From an uncultured Pseudomonadota bacterium (GTDB lineage: Bacteria > Pseudomonadota > Gammaproteobacteria > Methylococcales > Methylomonadaceae), in NCBI GenBank assembly GCA_903931355.1, contig CAIZCB010000277.1, positions 1 to 13,090 on the forward strand: a DNA stretch of 13,090 nucleotides. Reading direction: 5' to 3'. The number at the start of each line of letters is the position of its first letter. The first letter of the stretch is position 1. A model generated the notes under the pieces. It was not told where the DNA came from, made no database searches, and saw only the letters and a program-made list of their open reading frames with translations. This document shows positions 1-9,575 of this stretch, piece by piece. The position numbers were made by a program, and so were the translations under genes.

Positions 1-220
1 CCGCTGTGAATTTAGACAGCAAACCTTTGCCGCGGATTCCCGCTACAGCTAGCCAATCAATCTCAATGCTATTTTCTGGAACAACACGGCTTTCTAAACC
101 ATTGTGAGTACCTAACCAACTCACTTGCCAACCACGAGTTTGCAATTCTTGAGCAACCGCCAAGGCAGGGAATACATGACCACCAGTGCCACCAGCCATA
201 ATCACGATACGCTGATTCAT
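1..220 (-). CDS. murG: MurG N-terminus (partial): UDP-GlcNAc:lipid I GlcNAc transferase
   Basis: This is the first 73 codons of MurG, the membrane-associated glycosyltransferase that adds GlcNAc to lipid I to give lipid II on the inner face of the cytoplasmic membrane. The window edge cuts the rest. The reading begins [20 protein letters not shown]; the GGTGGH glycine-rich loop at residues 10-15 is the family signature, and the visible part ends in AGIRGKGL, another conserved MurG stretch. The ATG start overlaps the ftsW stop as ATGA (217-220), so the two are probably translationally coupled. A Shine-Dalgarno-like GGGAG lies about 7 bases upstream within ftsW. Nothing unusual is visible. The identification is firm; the length and C-terminal domain cannot be judged here. 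Confidence 0.95.
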   Translation of the reverse strand, partial: MNQRIVIMAGGTGGHVFPALAVAQELQTRGWQVSWLGTHNGLESRVVPENSIEIDWLAVAGIRGKGLLSKFTA

Positions 221-1386
221 GTTTGGCTCCCTACTACTGATGAGCTTCTATTGTTAGAATTCAATTCATACTGAACCCGAAATAACAACGCCATAGCACC
301 ACACATCACAATCATGCTGCCGCCGCCGTAACTCATCAGCGGTAAGGTCAAACCTTTGGTAGGCAACATGCCCATGTTGACCCCCATGTTGATAAAGGCT
401 TGAAAGCCAAACCAAATACCTAAACCATAAGCCACTAAAGCGGAAAATGTTTCATCACGTTTTTCAGCTAATTCACCAATCGCAAATGCGCGTAAAACCA
501 AGATGCTAAATAAACCAACTATGGCTATAACACCGACTAAACCTAATTCTTCGCCCAATACTGAAAATAGAAAATCGGTATGGGCTTCCGGCAAATAGAA
601 TAATTTTTGAATTCCATTACCTAAACCAACACCAAAAAATTCACCACGGCCAAAAGAAATCAAGGCTTGAGTTAACTGAAAACCCGTGTTTCTAGCATCG
701 GCCCACGGGTCGCTAAAGCTAAGCACTCGAGCCAAACGATATGGAGACCAATAAACTAAAAATATCGCAGCGAAGCTTAATAACATTGTCAATACTAAAA
801 ATTGGTACAGTCGAGCTCCTGCTAAAAACATCATGCCCATCGCAATCACCACGATCACGACTACTGAACCAAAATCGGGTTCTAACAATAACAATCCACA
901 AGCCAAAGAAAGCCAGCCCATCGGTCTGATCAAACCAACCCTAGAATGTCGAACGTGATCGCCATGTCGAGTGATATAGCCCGCCATGTAAACTACAGAA
1001 ATCAGTTTCATTACTTCAGAAACCTGAACTCTTAACCCCAAAATAGATAGCCAGCGAATACTGCCATTAACTTTGATACCTACCCCAGGAATCAAAACAA
1101 TCAACAATAAAACCACTCCGACAATGAACAACGGCTTGCCCCATTTCTCCCAAGCTTGAATCGGGGTTTTCATCACAAAACCAGCAACCACTAACCCCAA
1201 AACAATATGAAAAAATTGCTTAAAGGGATAATGCGAAGTGTCATTAGCCATTTTCACGCCTAAATGCAAAGAGGCCGAGATCACCATAACAAAACCAATA
1301 ATCAACAAACTAAAACAGGCAAACATTAATAAGCCATCAATGTTTGAACGAGTTTCGATGCTGAGTAGTTTTGTCGGGTTTAGCAT
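217..1386 (-). CDS. ftsW: FtsW, septal peptidoglycan polymerase (SEDS family)
   Basis: FtsW is a polytopic inner-membrane SEDS glycosyltransferase that polymerises lipid II at the septum in complex with FtsI and is activated through FtsQLB and FtsN. The 389-residue product has about ten hydrophobic segments. The family core [18 protein letters not shown] (265-282) includes Asp271, which by alignment is the putative catalytic aspartate (E. coli Asp297). [16 protein letters not shown] (341-356) is the C-terminal SEDS signature. The FtsW-type [17 protein letters not shown] (236-252) favours FtsW over RodA, as does its place between murD and murG. One small oddity is QVSE at 121-124, where most SEDS proteins I recall have QPSE or QPAE. 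The ATG overlaps the murD coding end by 7 bases (1380-1386), with only a weak GGGG ribosome site, which suggests coupling. Confidence 0.96.
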   Translation of the reverse strand: MLNPTKLLSIETRSNIDGLLMFACFSLLIIGFVMVISASLHLGVKMANDTSHYPFKQFFHIVLGLVVAGFVMKTPIQAWEKWGKPLFIVGVVLLLIVLIPGVGIKVNGSIRWLSILGLRVQVSEVMKLISVVYMAGYITRHGDHVRHSRVGLIRPMGWLSLACGLLLLEPDFGSVVVIVVIAMGMMFLAGARLYQFLVLTMLLSFAAIFLVYWSPYRLARVLSFSDPWADARNTGFQLTQALISFGRGEFFGVGLGNGIQKLFYLPEAHTDFLFSVLGEELGLVGVIAIVGLFSILVLRAFAIGELAEKRDETFSALVAYGLGIWFGFQAFINMGVNMGMLPTKGLTLPLMSYGGGSMIVMCGAMALLFRVQYELNSNNRSSSVVGSQT

Positions 1387-2750
1387 GACGGCAACCCCAA
1401 GACCGCTTCGGCAAATTTATTGCCGCGATCAGCATAGCTTTTGTATTGATCTAAACTGGCGCAAGCCGGTGATAACAAAACGCTATCGCCCTCTACTGCT
1501 TGCTGAGCGGCAATCGAAACCGCTTGTTTCATATTGTCAGCAAAGTAGACGGGAACACAGCCATCAATTGCAGTGCTGATTAACTCAGCATCTTTACCCA
1601 TCACAATCACAGCTTTGGTTTTAGCTTGAACTGCTGGCACCAACTCTTGCATATCAGCACCTTTGCCATCACCACCCGCAATTAAAATCACTTTGTGCTG
1701 ATAACCTTGTAAAGCCGCAACGCAAGCGCCAATATTGGTTGCCTTTGAATCATTGACCCAAGACACACCTTTAACTTCGGCTACTTTTTGCATCCGATGT
1801 GCCAAGCCTTTGAACTTGGCCAACGCTTTGCACATAGCGGCTAAATCCAAACCAACGGCATGACCTAAAGCTAATGCGGCTAGGGCATTAGCAATATTAT
1901 GGGTGCCTTCCAGATTCAATTCACTGGCATTCATTAAAGCTTGTTGACCAAACATCAGTTGATCTTGTTCTCCGCGTTGCAGATAAAAATCAGCATTTTG
2001 CTCAGTTGAGAAACTGTAAGTGGTGCGATGTTCAGTTTGCATAGCCATCACAAGTAAATCATCAGCATTTAAAATCATCGCGCCATCGCCACGGAAAATA
2101 CGTTGTTTTTCTTGAGCGTAACCTTCCATGCCATCATGACGATCAAGATGATCAGGTGTGACGTTTAGAACAGTTGCTGCTTTGGCATTTAAAGCAGTAG
2201 TTCTTTCTAACTGAAAGCTCGATAACTCCAGCACATATAAGTCGGCATCTTGTTGTAACAAATCTAACGCTGGTGTACCCAAATTGCCGCCAATAGCAGT
2301 TTTGACACCCGCCGCCTGACCCATATCGCCCAGCATAGTGGTAACCGTGCTTTTGCCATTGGAACCAGTAATCGCAATAATCGGTTTATCAGTCGCACAA
2401 GCAAATAAATCAATATCACTCATGACGGTAACACCAGCTTGCATGGCTTTATAAATAGCTTGTTCGTTTAACGAAACACCGGGACTCACCAATAAATGGG
2501 TTGCCACATCAAACGCAGATTGTTCAAAACCGCCACAAAACACCGCGACATCGGGCATTTGCTCACGCAAGCTATCGATTAATGGCGGATGGCTACGACT
2601 ATCAATCACCGCAAATTTAATCGGTGTTTTCTGAAGAAACTGCGCAGCTGAATAGCCAGTCGCACCCAAACCGACAATCAATAGTCGAGCGTCAGCTGGG
2701 TTCAGCTTGAAATGTGTTTCCAGAGAACTGAGCAGTGCGGTGGTATTCAT
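1380..2750 (-). CDS. murD: MurD, UDP-MurNAc-L-Ala:D-Glu ligase
   Basis: MurD is the cytoplasmic ATP-dependent ligase that adds D-glutamate to UDP-MurNAc-L-alanine. In the 456-residue product an N-terminal UDP-binding domain carries GLGATGYS (27-34). The central ATPase domain has the P-loop GSNGKST (129-135), and DHLDRHDGMEGYAQEK (200-215) ends in Lys215, the probable carbamylated lysine. The C-terminal ligase domain has NDSKATN (333-339) and LSPACASLDQYKSYADRG (426-443). The open frame extends 20 codons further upstream into mraY. I chose the ATG at 2750 because it lies 2 bases after the mraY stop, follows a GAG ribosome-site core, and leads directly into the conserved N-terminus. It is the middle member of a run of ligases, with ftsW overlapping its 3' end. 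Confidence 0.96.
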   Translation of the reverse strand: MNTTALLSSLETHFKLNPADARLLIVGLGATGYSAAQFLQKTPIKFAVIDSRSHPPLIDSLREQMPDVAVFCGGFEQSAFDVATHLLVSPGVSLNEQAIYKAMQAGVTVMSDIDLFACATDKPIIAITGSNGKSTVTTMLGDMGQAAGVKTAIGGNLGTPALDLLQQDADLYVLELSSFQLERTTALNAKAATVLNVTPDHLDRHDGMEGYAQEKQRIFRGDGAMILNADDLLVMAMQTEHRTTYSFSTEQNADFYLQRGEQDQLMFGQQALMNASELNLEGTHNIANALAALALGHAVGLDLAAMCKALAKFKGLAHRMQKVAEVKGVSWVNDSKATNIGACVAALQGYQHKVILIAGGDGKGADMQELVPAVQAKTKAVIVMGKDAELISTAIDGCVPVYFADNMKQAVSIAAQQAVEGDSVLLSPACASLDQYKSYADRGNKFAEAVLGLPSC

Positions 2751-2752
2751 AG

Positions 2753-3835
2753 TTATCTCAGCTTTAAGGTCGATAGACCAATCAGCACTAAAATCACCGA
2801 AATAATCCAAAACCGCACAATAACGCGCGGCTCTGGCCAGCCTTTTAATTCAAAATGATGGTGAATCGGTGCCATTAAAAACACGCGTTTTTTGCGTATC
2901 TTGTAAGAAGCGACCTGAATAATCACCGAAATGGTTTCCATGACAAACACACCGCCCATGACTACCAAAACGATTTCTTGTCTGACTAAAACAGCCACAA
3001 TCCCTAAAGCCGCACCCAAAGCCAATGCGCCGACATCGCCCATAAATACCATAGCAGGGTAGGCGTTGAACCATAAGAAACCTAAACCAGCGCCTACTAA
3101 AGCGGCGCAAAACACCATCAATTCACCCGATTTTGGGATAAAGGGAATTTGTAGGTATTGCGAGAAATTAATGTGTCCTGATAGATAAGCAAAAATCGCC
3201 AAGGCCGCTGCAATCAGTACAGTTGGCATAATCGCCAAGCCATCTAAACCATCAGTTAAATTGACCGCATTACTGGTGCCAACAATCACAAAATAGGTCA
3301 AGACCACATAACCCCAGCCTAAATTTAAAGTCACATTTTTAAAGAACGGCACAATTAGCTGGGTTTCTGCCGGCACTTGAGCGGTATTGAATAAATACAC
3401 AGCGGCACTCGCTGCAACCACCGATTGCCAAAAATATTTAGCTTTTGCTGACAGACCATCGCTATTACCTAGCAAGACCTTTTTATAATCATCAACAAAG
3501 CCAATTACGCCATGCGCTAATGTCACTAATAACACCACCCAGATATAGCGATTGTTCAAATCAGCACACAATAAGGTACTAATCGCCACCGCAAATAAAA
3601 TCATGCTGCCACCCATGGTTGGGGTGCCTGATTTTGAAAAATGGCTTTGCGGGCCATCGTCACGAACGCTTTGACCGATTTTGTTGCGGGTTAATTTTCT
3701 AATCACCATCGGCCCAATTAGCAACGAAACGACCAGCGCGATTAACACGCCTAAAATCGCTCTAAAGGTCAGGTAATGTAAAACCCTGAATCCGCTGTCG
3801 ATATTTGATAAAAAATCTGCAAGTAAAAGTAACAT
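2753..3835 (-). CDS. mraY: MraY, phospho-MurNAc-pentapeptide transferase
   Basis: MraY is an integral membrane enzyme that transfers phospho-MurNAc-pentapeptide from UDP to undecaprenyl phosphate, forming lipid I. The product is 360 residues, the same as the E. coli enzyme, with about ten hydrophobic helices. The catalytic and Mg-binding acidic residues are all present: Asp115-Asp116 in [17 protein letters not shown] at 192-200, and Asp267 in FMGDVGAL. The histidine cluster HHH is at 325-327 in [12 protein letters not shown]. The substrate-loop motif [10 protein letters not shown] occupies 67-76. The ATG shares its A with the murF stop (TAATG, 3833-3837), so initiation probably depends on ribosomes terminating on murF. 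This is a textbook copy with no missing residues. Confidence 0.97.
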   Translation of the reverse strand: MLLLLADFLSNIDSGFRVLHYLTFRAILGVLIALVVSLLIGPMVIRKLTRNKIGQSVRDDGPQSHFSKSGTPTMGGSMILFAVAISTLLCADLNNRYIWVVLLVTLAHGVIGFVDDYKKVLLGNSDGLSAKAKYFWQSVVAASAAVYLFNTAQVPAETQLIVPFFKNVTLNLGWGYVVLTYFVIVGTSNAVNLTDGLDGLAIMPTVLIAAALAIFAYLSGHINFSQYLQIPFIPKSGELMVFCAALVGAGLGFLWFNAYPAMVFMGDVGALALGAALGIVAVLVRQEIVLVVMGGVFVMETISVIIQVASYKIRKKRVFLMAPIHHHFELKGWPEPRVIVRFWIISVILVLIGLSTLKLR

Positions 3836-5199
3836 TATGCTGCTCTAAAATTGTCAACCATGGCCGCCACCACATTTTCCATTTTTTGTGATCGCGAGCC
3901 TTTCACCAATAAGGTTTCCTGACCTGTAACCGCTTCATCTAAAGCGGCAATTAATGCTTGTTGCGTTTCAAAATACTGTCCGCCGTCACCAAACGCTTCG
4001 ACGCTATGTTTCGCCAATGCGCCGGTAGCAAATAACCGCTGCACGGGCATCGCTTTAATACTGTCACCCATTTGTCGATGTATATCGGCACTGTCAGCGC
4101 CTAATTCACCAAATGCCCCCAAAACCAACCAATTGGTTTGGTTTGGCTTTAATACTGCCAACGCTGCATTCAGTGATGAAGGGTTAGCGTTGTAAGTGTC
4201 ATCGATAATCAAATTGCCTTTTCTGCCGAGTAGAGGCTGCATTCTGCCGGTAACCGGTTTTACAGTTTCCAATCCACGTTTTATATCCTGCAAATCCACA
4301 TCAAATTGCAAAGTTGCGGCAATCGCGGCTAAAGCATTTTTTACATTGTGCTCACCGGCTAAATTCAGCTTGATTGCTAAACCTTCGCGCCCAGCAATTT
4401 TTAAATCAAATTCAGTCACGTAACCGTTGCTTTGCAGTTCGGTATTAATGTTTTCTGCCCGTAAATCGGCTTGCTCACTAAAGCCAAAAGCAACTGTTTG
4501 GCGTGATTTAGCTAAATCACACCAAAAACCGTAAAACACATCATCACGATTAATCACCGCCACACCATCAGCAGCGAGAGTTTCAATAATTTCACCCTTG
4601 GTTTTTGCCACACCTTGAATGTCACCAAAACCTTCAATATGCGCTGCGCCAACATTGGTAATCACGCTAACCTGCGGCTGGGCATATCGGCTGGTGTAAG
4701 CAATTTCACCTAGATGATTAGCACCCATTTCAATCACGGCATAGCGATGGCTGGCATTCAACTTTAATAAGGTTAAAGGCACACCAATATCATTATTAAG
4801 ATTGCCTTGAGTAAACAGCGTTTCGCCTTGGGTAGCTAAAATCGCCGCAATCATTTCTTTAACCGTGGTTTTGCCGTTACTTCCAGTAACGCCGACCACT
4901 TTCACTGCTAATTGCTTACGCCAAAATCCAGCTAATTCTGCCAACGCCAAATGGCTGTCTTTAACAACAATTTGCGGCAAATCCGTGTTGATTTGTCGCT
5001 GGACCAAAATAGCAATTGCTCCAGCTTGCTGAGCTTTATCAACAAAATCATGACCGTCAAACTGCTTACCTTTAATCGCGATATACAAATCACCGGCTTG
5101 CAAAGTACGAGTATCAATGCCAACGCCATTGACGGCAATATCAGCACCAATTAACTCGCCTTGTACCGCTGTTGCTATATCGCTTAATTGCAGTTTCAC
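3835..5199 (-). CDS. murF: MurF, UDP-MurNAc-tripeptide:D-Ala-D-Ala ligase
   Basis: MurF is the cytoplasmic ligase that attaches D-Ala-D-Ala to UDP-MurNAc-tripeptide, completing the pentapeptide precursor. With the start used here the product is 454 residues. It shows the N-terminal Mur domain ([18 protein letters not shown], 27-44), the P-loop GSNGKTT (106-112), [10 protein letters not shown] (157-166), AKTKGEI with a candidate carbamylated Lys201, and [10 protein letters not shown] (333-342) in the C-terminal domain. Start choice: a TTG at 5211 would add four residues (LGAT), but the GTG at 5199 overlaps the murE stop as GTGA, has a G-rich stretch just upstream, and gives the usual short N-terminus [10 protein letters not shown] therefore prefer GTG; the difference is small and not proven. 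The stop shares a base with mraY. Confidence 0.94.
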   Translation of the reverse strand: MKLQLSDIATAVQGELIGADIAVNGVGIDTRTLQAGDLYIAIKGKQFDGHDFVDKAQQAGAIAILVQRQINTDLPQIVVKDSHLALAELAGFWRKQLAVKVVGVTGSNGKTTVKEMIAAILATQGETLFTQGNLNNDIGVPLTLLKLNASHRYAVIEMGANHLGEIAYTSRYAQPQVSVITNVGAAHIEGFGDIQGVAKTKGEIIETLAADGVAVINRDDVFYGFWCDLAKSRQTVAFGFSEQADLRAENINTELQSNGYVTEFDLKIAGREGLAIKLNLAGEHNVKNALAAIAATLQFDVDLQDIKRGLETVKPVTGRMQPLLGRKGNLIIDDTYNANPSSLNAALAVLKPNQTNWLVLGAFGELGADSADIHRQMGDSIKAMPVQRLFATGALAKHSVEAFGDGGQYFETQQALIAALDEAVTGQETLLVKGSRSQKMENVVAAMVDNFRAA

Positions 5200-6650
5200 T
5201 GTTGCCCCCAAGTTGCTAAAGCTTGTTCAACGATTGTTTGATCACTAAACGGCCATTTAACACCGTTAATTTCTTGATAATCTTCATGGCCTTTACCTGC
5301 TATCACAATCCAATCACCTAGCTTCGCTTGTCGAATCGCCGTGCTTATCGCCGTTGCTCTATCGTTAATCACTGTAATTTTGTCAGTCTGGCAACCCGCC
5401 AAAATCTGCTCAATAATCTGGTCAGCTGCTTCATAACGCGGGTTGTCATCAGTAACAATTACTTGATCCGCCCACGTTTCAGCAATTCGGCCCATTTCTG
5501 ACCGTTTGCCTTGATCACGATTGCCACCACAACCAAATACCACTGATAAAGGTTGATAGGTTTTAACTACCTTCAGCACTTTTTCCAGTGCATCAGGGGT
5601 GTGGGCGTAATCGACTAAGACCGTTGGTTTATCACCACCACCCAATTTTTCCATTCGTCCGGCAATTGCTTTGAGCTTTCCTAAGCTTGCTATTGCTTGT
5701 TGCAGCGGTATATTGATCGCCAACAAAACCGCCAACACTGCCAAGACATTTTCGAGATTAAACGCGCCAATAATCGGTGTATGAGCCGACGCAGTTGTCT
5801 CACCAAACCGAACCTCAAAATCTATACCGTTATTGCTGTAGCGAATGTTTTCGGCAATCAGGCTTTGCGCATTGGCTAGACTTTTACCTTGTGTACTAAA
5901 AGTCCAGCGACCAACCCTACTATCCAAAGCCTCAAGGACATCAGCACTTTTAGCATCGTCTAAATTAACCACTGCAAACTGCAAACTGGGCAATTTAAAC
6001 AACGCTAGTTTGGCTTTTAAGTATTCATCCATGCTGCCGTGATAGTCCAAATGATCACGACTGATATTGGTGAATACTGCGCCGGTAAATTCGACTGCAT
6101 TAACCCGACCTTGTTGCAAACCGTGCGATGAAACCTCTATAGCAACCGCTTGTTTATTTTGCTGCACAAACTGGTACAACATTGATTGCATCGCCAAAGC
6201 ATCCGGTGTGGTATTGGCAGTAGGCAACAATCGCCCGAACTCCCCCCAACCCAAAGTTCCAATCACTCCACAAGCAGGTAATGCTTGTGCGATTAACTGG
6301 CTACAAGTGGTTTTGCCATTCGTTCCAGTAATACCAATCACTGCTAATTTTTCAGATGGCTTGCCATAAAATTTGGCAGCTATCGTTCCCAAAACGTCTG
6401 ACAATTGCGGAATCGCCACACACTCGACGGCTATTTCTGGCAGTTTCACAATCCCTTCTGGATCATAAATGACAGCAACTGCACCTTGTTCAACTGCCAT
6501 TAATGCGTGTTCAATTCCGTGTTGTTGCGCACCATTTAAGGCGATAAACAAATCACCAGTATTCATATGGCGACTATCCAGTCCTAAACCAGAAACCGCT
6601 ATATCGCAATCGACATCAACTATGTCGGCAAGCAATTCGGCCAGTGTCAT
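5196..6650 (-). CDS. murE: MurE, UDP-MurNAc-L-Ala-D-Glu:meso-diaminopimelate ligase
   Basis: MurE is the cytoplasmic ATP-dependent ligase that adds the third stem-peptide residue. The 484-residue product has the N-terminal UDP-binding domain (SGLGLDSRHMNTGDLFIAL, 20-38), the P-loop GTNGKTT (109-115), and SRDHLDYHGSMDEYLKAK (197-214), in which Lys214 is the probable carbamylated lysine. The C-terminal domain carries AGRMEKLG (330-337), VDYAHTPDAL (346-355) and DNPRYE (402-407). DNPR is the established signature of meso-diaminopimelate specificity, as opposed to lysine-adding enzymes, so the cell wall is predicted to be DAP-type. The ATG overlaps the ftsI stop as TAATG (6648-6652), with only a weak GAG core upstream. 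The stop overlaps the preferred murF start by four bases. Confidence 0.97.
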   Translation of the reverse strand: MTLAELLADIVDVDCDIAVSGLGLDSRHMNTGDLFIALNGAQQHGIEHALMAVEQGAVAVIYDPEGIVKLPEIAVECVAIPQLSDVLGTIAAKFYGKPSEKLAVIGITGTNGKTTCSQLIAQALPACGVIGTLGWGEFGRLLPTANTTPDALAMQSMLYQFVQQNKQAVAIEVSSHGLQQGRVNAVEFTGAVFTNISRDHLDYHGSMDEYLKAKLALFKLPSLQFAVVNLDDAKSADVLEALDSRVGRWTFSTQGKSLANAQSLIAENIRYSNNGIDFEVRFGETTASAHTPIIGAFNLENVLAVLAVLLAINIPLQQAIASLGKLKAIAGRMEKLGGGDKPTVLVDYAHTPDALEKVLKVVKTYQPLSVVFGCGGNRDQGKRSEMGRIAETWADQVIVTDDNPRYEAADQIIEQILAGCQTDKITVINDRATAISTAIRQAKLGDWIVIAGKGHEDYQEINGVKWPFSDQTIVEQALATWGQQ

Positions 6651-8368
6651 TAGCGACTCAACAACAAATGCATGTTTTCGACACCATCCGGCTCGACACC
6701 ATAAATTCTTAGTGCGCCAGCCATCACTTTGGAAAACGCCGGCGCTGCAACTAAACCACCGTAATACTGCCCCGAACTAGGGTCATCGACCATAATCGCG
6801 ATAATGAATCGCGGATTACTCGCCGGAGCCAAACCAACAAACACTGAAAAATACTTATCTTCGGTATAACCGCCGACACCGGCTTTTCTGACTGTGCCTG
6901 TTTTACCGGCTACCCGATAACCTTCAACACGCGCTTGATAAGCGGTACCTTCTTTGCTGATTACCCGTTCCAGCATCTCCCTAACTTTTCTAGCCGTTTC
7001 AGGCTTAAACACCCGCTGAGTATCTGGGTCTTCATCGCGCTTCAGCAAAGTCACAGAATGTATAACACCATCATCTGCCAGCGCCGTCCATGCCCGAGCT
7101 AACTGTAATACTGATGTAGACACACCATAGCCATAAGATAAGGTTGCCTGATCAAACTCATGCCAACCTTGATAATCCAACAAAGAGCCACTGGCTTCAC
7201 CAGGAAAACCTACGCCAGCTGAAGTACCAAAACCTAATTTGCTATACACATTCCAAAAATATTCTGGCGGCATCGTCATGCTGATTTTAACCACGCCAAT
7301 ATTGCTAGATTTTTGCAATACATGGGCTAAATCCAAAGTGCCATAATTGTGTACATCTTTAACAATGTGGCTACCAAATTGATAAACCCCATGGGTTTCA
7401 ATCATCACATTCGGATCGACATAACCACCATCTAATGCTGCCGCAACCACAAAGGGCTTAACCGTTGAACCTGGCTCAAAACTATCAACCATGGCTCGAT
7501 TGCGATAACGACTACTACTCAATTCTTTACGGTTATTCGGATTAAATGCTGGCTGGGTAACAGCGGCCAAAACATCGCCATTTTTTGCATCTAAAACGAC
7601 CAGAGAAGCTGAATGCGCTTTATTTTCAATCAACACATTTTGCAATTCTCTATAAGCTAAATATTGAATCCGTTGATCAATGGTTAAAACCAAATCACGT
7701 CCAGCCTCTGCTGGTTCAATATTTTCCACGTCTTTAATAACGTGACCTTTACCGTCTTTAATGACCCGTTTTTTGCCGATTTTTCCGCGCAAAATATGCT
7801 CGTAACCGTGCTCCATACCTTCTTGGCCTACATCATCAATATTGGTAAATCCCAATAAATGACCAGACACAGCACCAGCGGGGTAATAACGCTTAAATTC
7901 TCTTTCGAAATAAACACCAGTAATTTCTAAAGCTTTAACCTTCTCTGCAATAGCTGGATTAATTTGGCGTTTTAAATACATAAACCGCTTGTCAGCTTCT
8001 TTTGCTAAAACGGCTCGCAATTCCTTTTCTGGCATAGACAATATCTTTGCCATTTGGCCAATTTTTTCTGATTCCGAATCTTTCAACTGACGCGGATTCA
8101 CCCAAATTGACTGTACCGGCGTACTAATAGCCAATGGCTCACCATTTCTATCTTTAATCTGCCCACGATAAGCAGATACCGGCACTACACCAACATGCTG
8201 CATATCGCCTTTATCTTGCAAAAAATCCTTGTTAAAGATTTGCAAATAAACTGCCCGACCAACCAAGACAGACATAGCTAACATCATTGTGCCTAGCAAC
8301 AAATAACGTCTAGTTGCAAAATCAGAAGTGTATTTAGCACCTCTATTGGATCGACTCGAAATTCGCAT
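6650..8368 (-). CDS. ftsI: FtsI (PBP3), septal peptidoglycan transpeptidase
   Basis: FtsI is the class B penicillin-binding protein that crosslinks septal peptidoglycan in the periplasm together with FtsW. The 572-residue product has a short basic cytoplasmic tail (residues 1-21), one membrane anchor (about 22-43), and the pedestal motif RGQIKDRNGEPLA (68-80). The transpeptidase domain has the three active-site motifs: STVK with nucleophile Ser301 (301-304), SSN (354-356) and KTGT (489-492). Length is close to E. coli FtsI (588). The ATG shares a base with the ftsL stop (TAATG, 8366-8370). The upstream ribosome site is poor, which fits coupled translation with ftsL. No C-terminal PASTA domains are present, as expected for a proteobacterial PBP3. 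Confidence 0.97.
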   Translation of the reverse strand: MRISSRSNRGAKYTSDFATRRYLLLGTMMLAMSVLVGRAVYLQIFNKDFLQDKGDMQHVGVVPVSAYRGQIKDRNGEPLAISTPVQSIWVNPRQLKDSESEKIGQMAKILSMPEKELRAVLAKEADKRFMYLKRQINPAIAEKVKALEITGVYFEREFKRYYPAGAVSGHLLGFTNIDDVGQEGMEHGYEHILRGKIGKKRVIKDGKGHVIKDVENIEPAEAGRDLVLTIDQRIQYLAYRELQNVLIENKAHSASLVVLDAKNGDVLAAVTQPAFNPNNRKELSSSRYRNRAMVDSFEPGSTVKPFVVAAALDGGYVDPNVMIETHGVYQFGSHIVKDVHNYGTLDLAHVLQKSSNIGVVKISMTMPPEYFWNVYSKLGFGTSAGVGFPGEASGSLLDYQGWHEFDQATLSYGYGVSTSVLQLARAWTALADDGVIHSVTLLKRDEDPDTQRVFKPETARKVREMLERVISKEGTAYQARVEGYRVAGKTGTVRKAGVGGYTEDKYFSVFVGLAPASNPRFIIAIMVDDPSSGQYYGGLVAAPAFSKVMAGALRIYGVEPDGVENMHLLLSR

Positions 8369-8640
8369 TAAGGCTTGATATAAATAATTTTGTCTTGTGC
8401 AGGTAAAGTCAGCATCAACCGATGTCTTGCCTCAATTTCAATGCGATTTTCTTCTGTTAAGGTGGTTAGTTCCAACTGTAACCGCCCCCATTCAACCTCG
8501 TAATCATCCAGTTCTTTTTCTTTTTTCTGGATTTCCATAAATACTTGGCGAAATTGATATTTGCTATAAATCACAGCAATAGCCGATAACAGGAACATAA
8601 TCACCAACAATACCAACAGAACATTTCTAACAGCAGCCAC
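8368..8640 (-). CDS. ftsL: FtsL, bitopic cell division protein
   Basis: FtsL is a small bitopic inner-membrane protein that forms the FtsQLB complex and helps switch on FtsWI. The 90-residue product fits: a very short N-terminus, a hydrophobic segment at about 5-26 (VLLVLLVIMFLLSAIAV), then a charged periplasmic helix at about 30-75 with heptad-like spacing, and a short tail ending in YIKP. FtsL is weakly conserved, so position between rsmH and ftsI supports the call as much as sequence does. It is shorter than E. coli FtsL (121 residues), mainly from lacking the cytoplasmic tail. The start is GTG (8640), overlapping the rsmH stop as TAGTG, with a good GGAG ribosome site 8 bases upstream. The next in-frame Met (residue 15) lies inside the membrane segment and is unlikely. 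Confidence 0.9.
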   Translation of the reverse strand: MAAVRNVLLVLLVIMFLLSAIAVIYSKYQFRQVFMEIQKKEKELDDYEVEWGRLQLELTTLTEENRIEIEARHRLMLTLPAQDKIIYIKP

Positions 8641-9575
8641 TAAATCTTCTCCGCCACCCGCATCACCGCACTTCGCGCACGCGGATTTTGTTTTAACTCA
8701 TCCGCTTGAGCCTTAATTGACTGCCCCATTTTTTTTAACAGCCCTCGCTCAATATCTTGTTCTTTAATTGGCAATTTACCCGGGTTAAATTTTTGCCCAG
8801 ACTCATTGCGGATAAAGCGCTTTACGATTCGATCTTCCAAGGAATGAAAAGCAATCACTACCAATCGCCCATGTGACCCCATAACATCAAGTGTTTGGCT
8901 TAACCCAGCCTTAACTTGCTCAAGCTCTTGATTAACTTCAATTCTGATCGCTTGAAAAGAGCGAGTTGCAGGATGTTTATGTTTATCCCGAAACGGCACT
9001 GCGTTATCAATTAACTTAGCTAGCTGTAAAGTCGTTTGAACCGGTGAAATTTGTCGTTGCTCGACAATTGCCCTTGCTATTCGCCGAGCAAAACGCTCAT
9101 CACCATAATCAAACAAAATTTTTACTAATTCTTGCTCATCTACTTGAGCCAAATACTCAGCAGCCGAAACACCGCGAGTTGTATCCATTCGCATATCCAA
9201 AGGGCCATCGCGCATAAAGCTAAAGCCTCGCTCAGCAACATCCAATTGCGGCGATGAAACACCTAAATCCATCAATATCCCATCAACTTTGCCGAAATAG
9301 CCTAGCTGTTGAGAAACACTAGCCAATTCATCAAAGCAACCATGATGCAAATGAAAGCGACTGTCTTGACGTAACTGCTGCGCTTCACGACTGTTTATTG
9401 CGTCAATATCACGATCAAATGCCAGTAATTTACCGTTCTGCCCTAACTGCTGAAGAATGCCACCACTATGCCCACCACGACCGAAAGTACAATCGATATA
9501 GATGCCGTCTTCTTTTATATTCAGCGCCTGTAATGACTCGTGATACAGAACTGATTGATGCTCATTTGCCTCCAT
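8640..9575 (-). CDS. rsmH: RsmH (MraW), 16S rRNA m4C1402 N4-methyltransferase
   Basis: RsmH is the S-adenosylmethionine-dependent enzyme that N4-methylates C1402 in the 16S rRNA decoding centre. The 311-residue length matches the family (E. coli 313). Visible motifs are the early HQSVLYHESLQAL (6-18), the SAM-binding GRGGHS (32-37), MDLGVSSPQLD (102-112), RSFQAIRIEVNQEL (205-218) and VIAFHSLEDRIVKRF (240-254). The ATG shares its A with the mraZ stop (TAATG, 9573-9577), and I see no good ribosome site. A 15-base hairpin in the mraZ 3' end sits about 10 bases upstream and could affect initiation. Second gene of the operon, as is usual. Confidence 0.97.
   Translation of the reverse strand: MEANEHQSVLYHESLQALNIKEDGIYIDCTFGRGGHSGGILQQLGQNGKLLAFDRDIDAINSREAQQLRQDSRFHLHHGCFDELASVSQQLGYFGKVDGILMDLGVSSPQLDVAERGFSFMRDGPLDMRMDTTRGVSAAEYLAQVDEQELVKILFDYGDERFARRIARAIVEQRQISPVQTTLQLAKLIDNAVPFRDKHKHPATRSFQAIRIEVNQELEQVKAGLSQTLDVMGSHGRLVVIAFHSLEDRIVKRFIRNESGQKFNPGKLPIKEQDIERGLLKKMGQSIKAQADELKQNPRARSAVMRVAEKI

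Noticed and set aside
1238..1579. Plus-strand frame of 113 residues across the ftsW/murD junction
   Set aside because: Antisense to two well-conserved genes with no ribosome site or recognisable motif.
2850..3110. Second minus-strand frame of 86 residues inside mraY
   Set aside because: It is an out-of-frame shadow; the mraY frame is complete with all catalytic residues, and the shadow peptide has no family features.
6469..6780. Plus-strand frame of 103 residues across the murE/ftsI junction
   Set aside because: Antisense shadow of two intact genes, low-complexity Ser/Thr/Cys-rich composition, no supporting signals.
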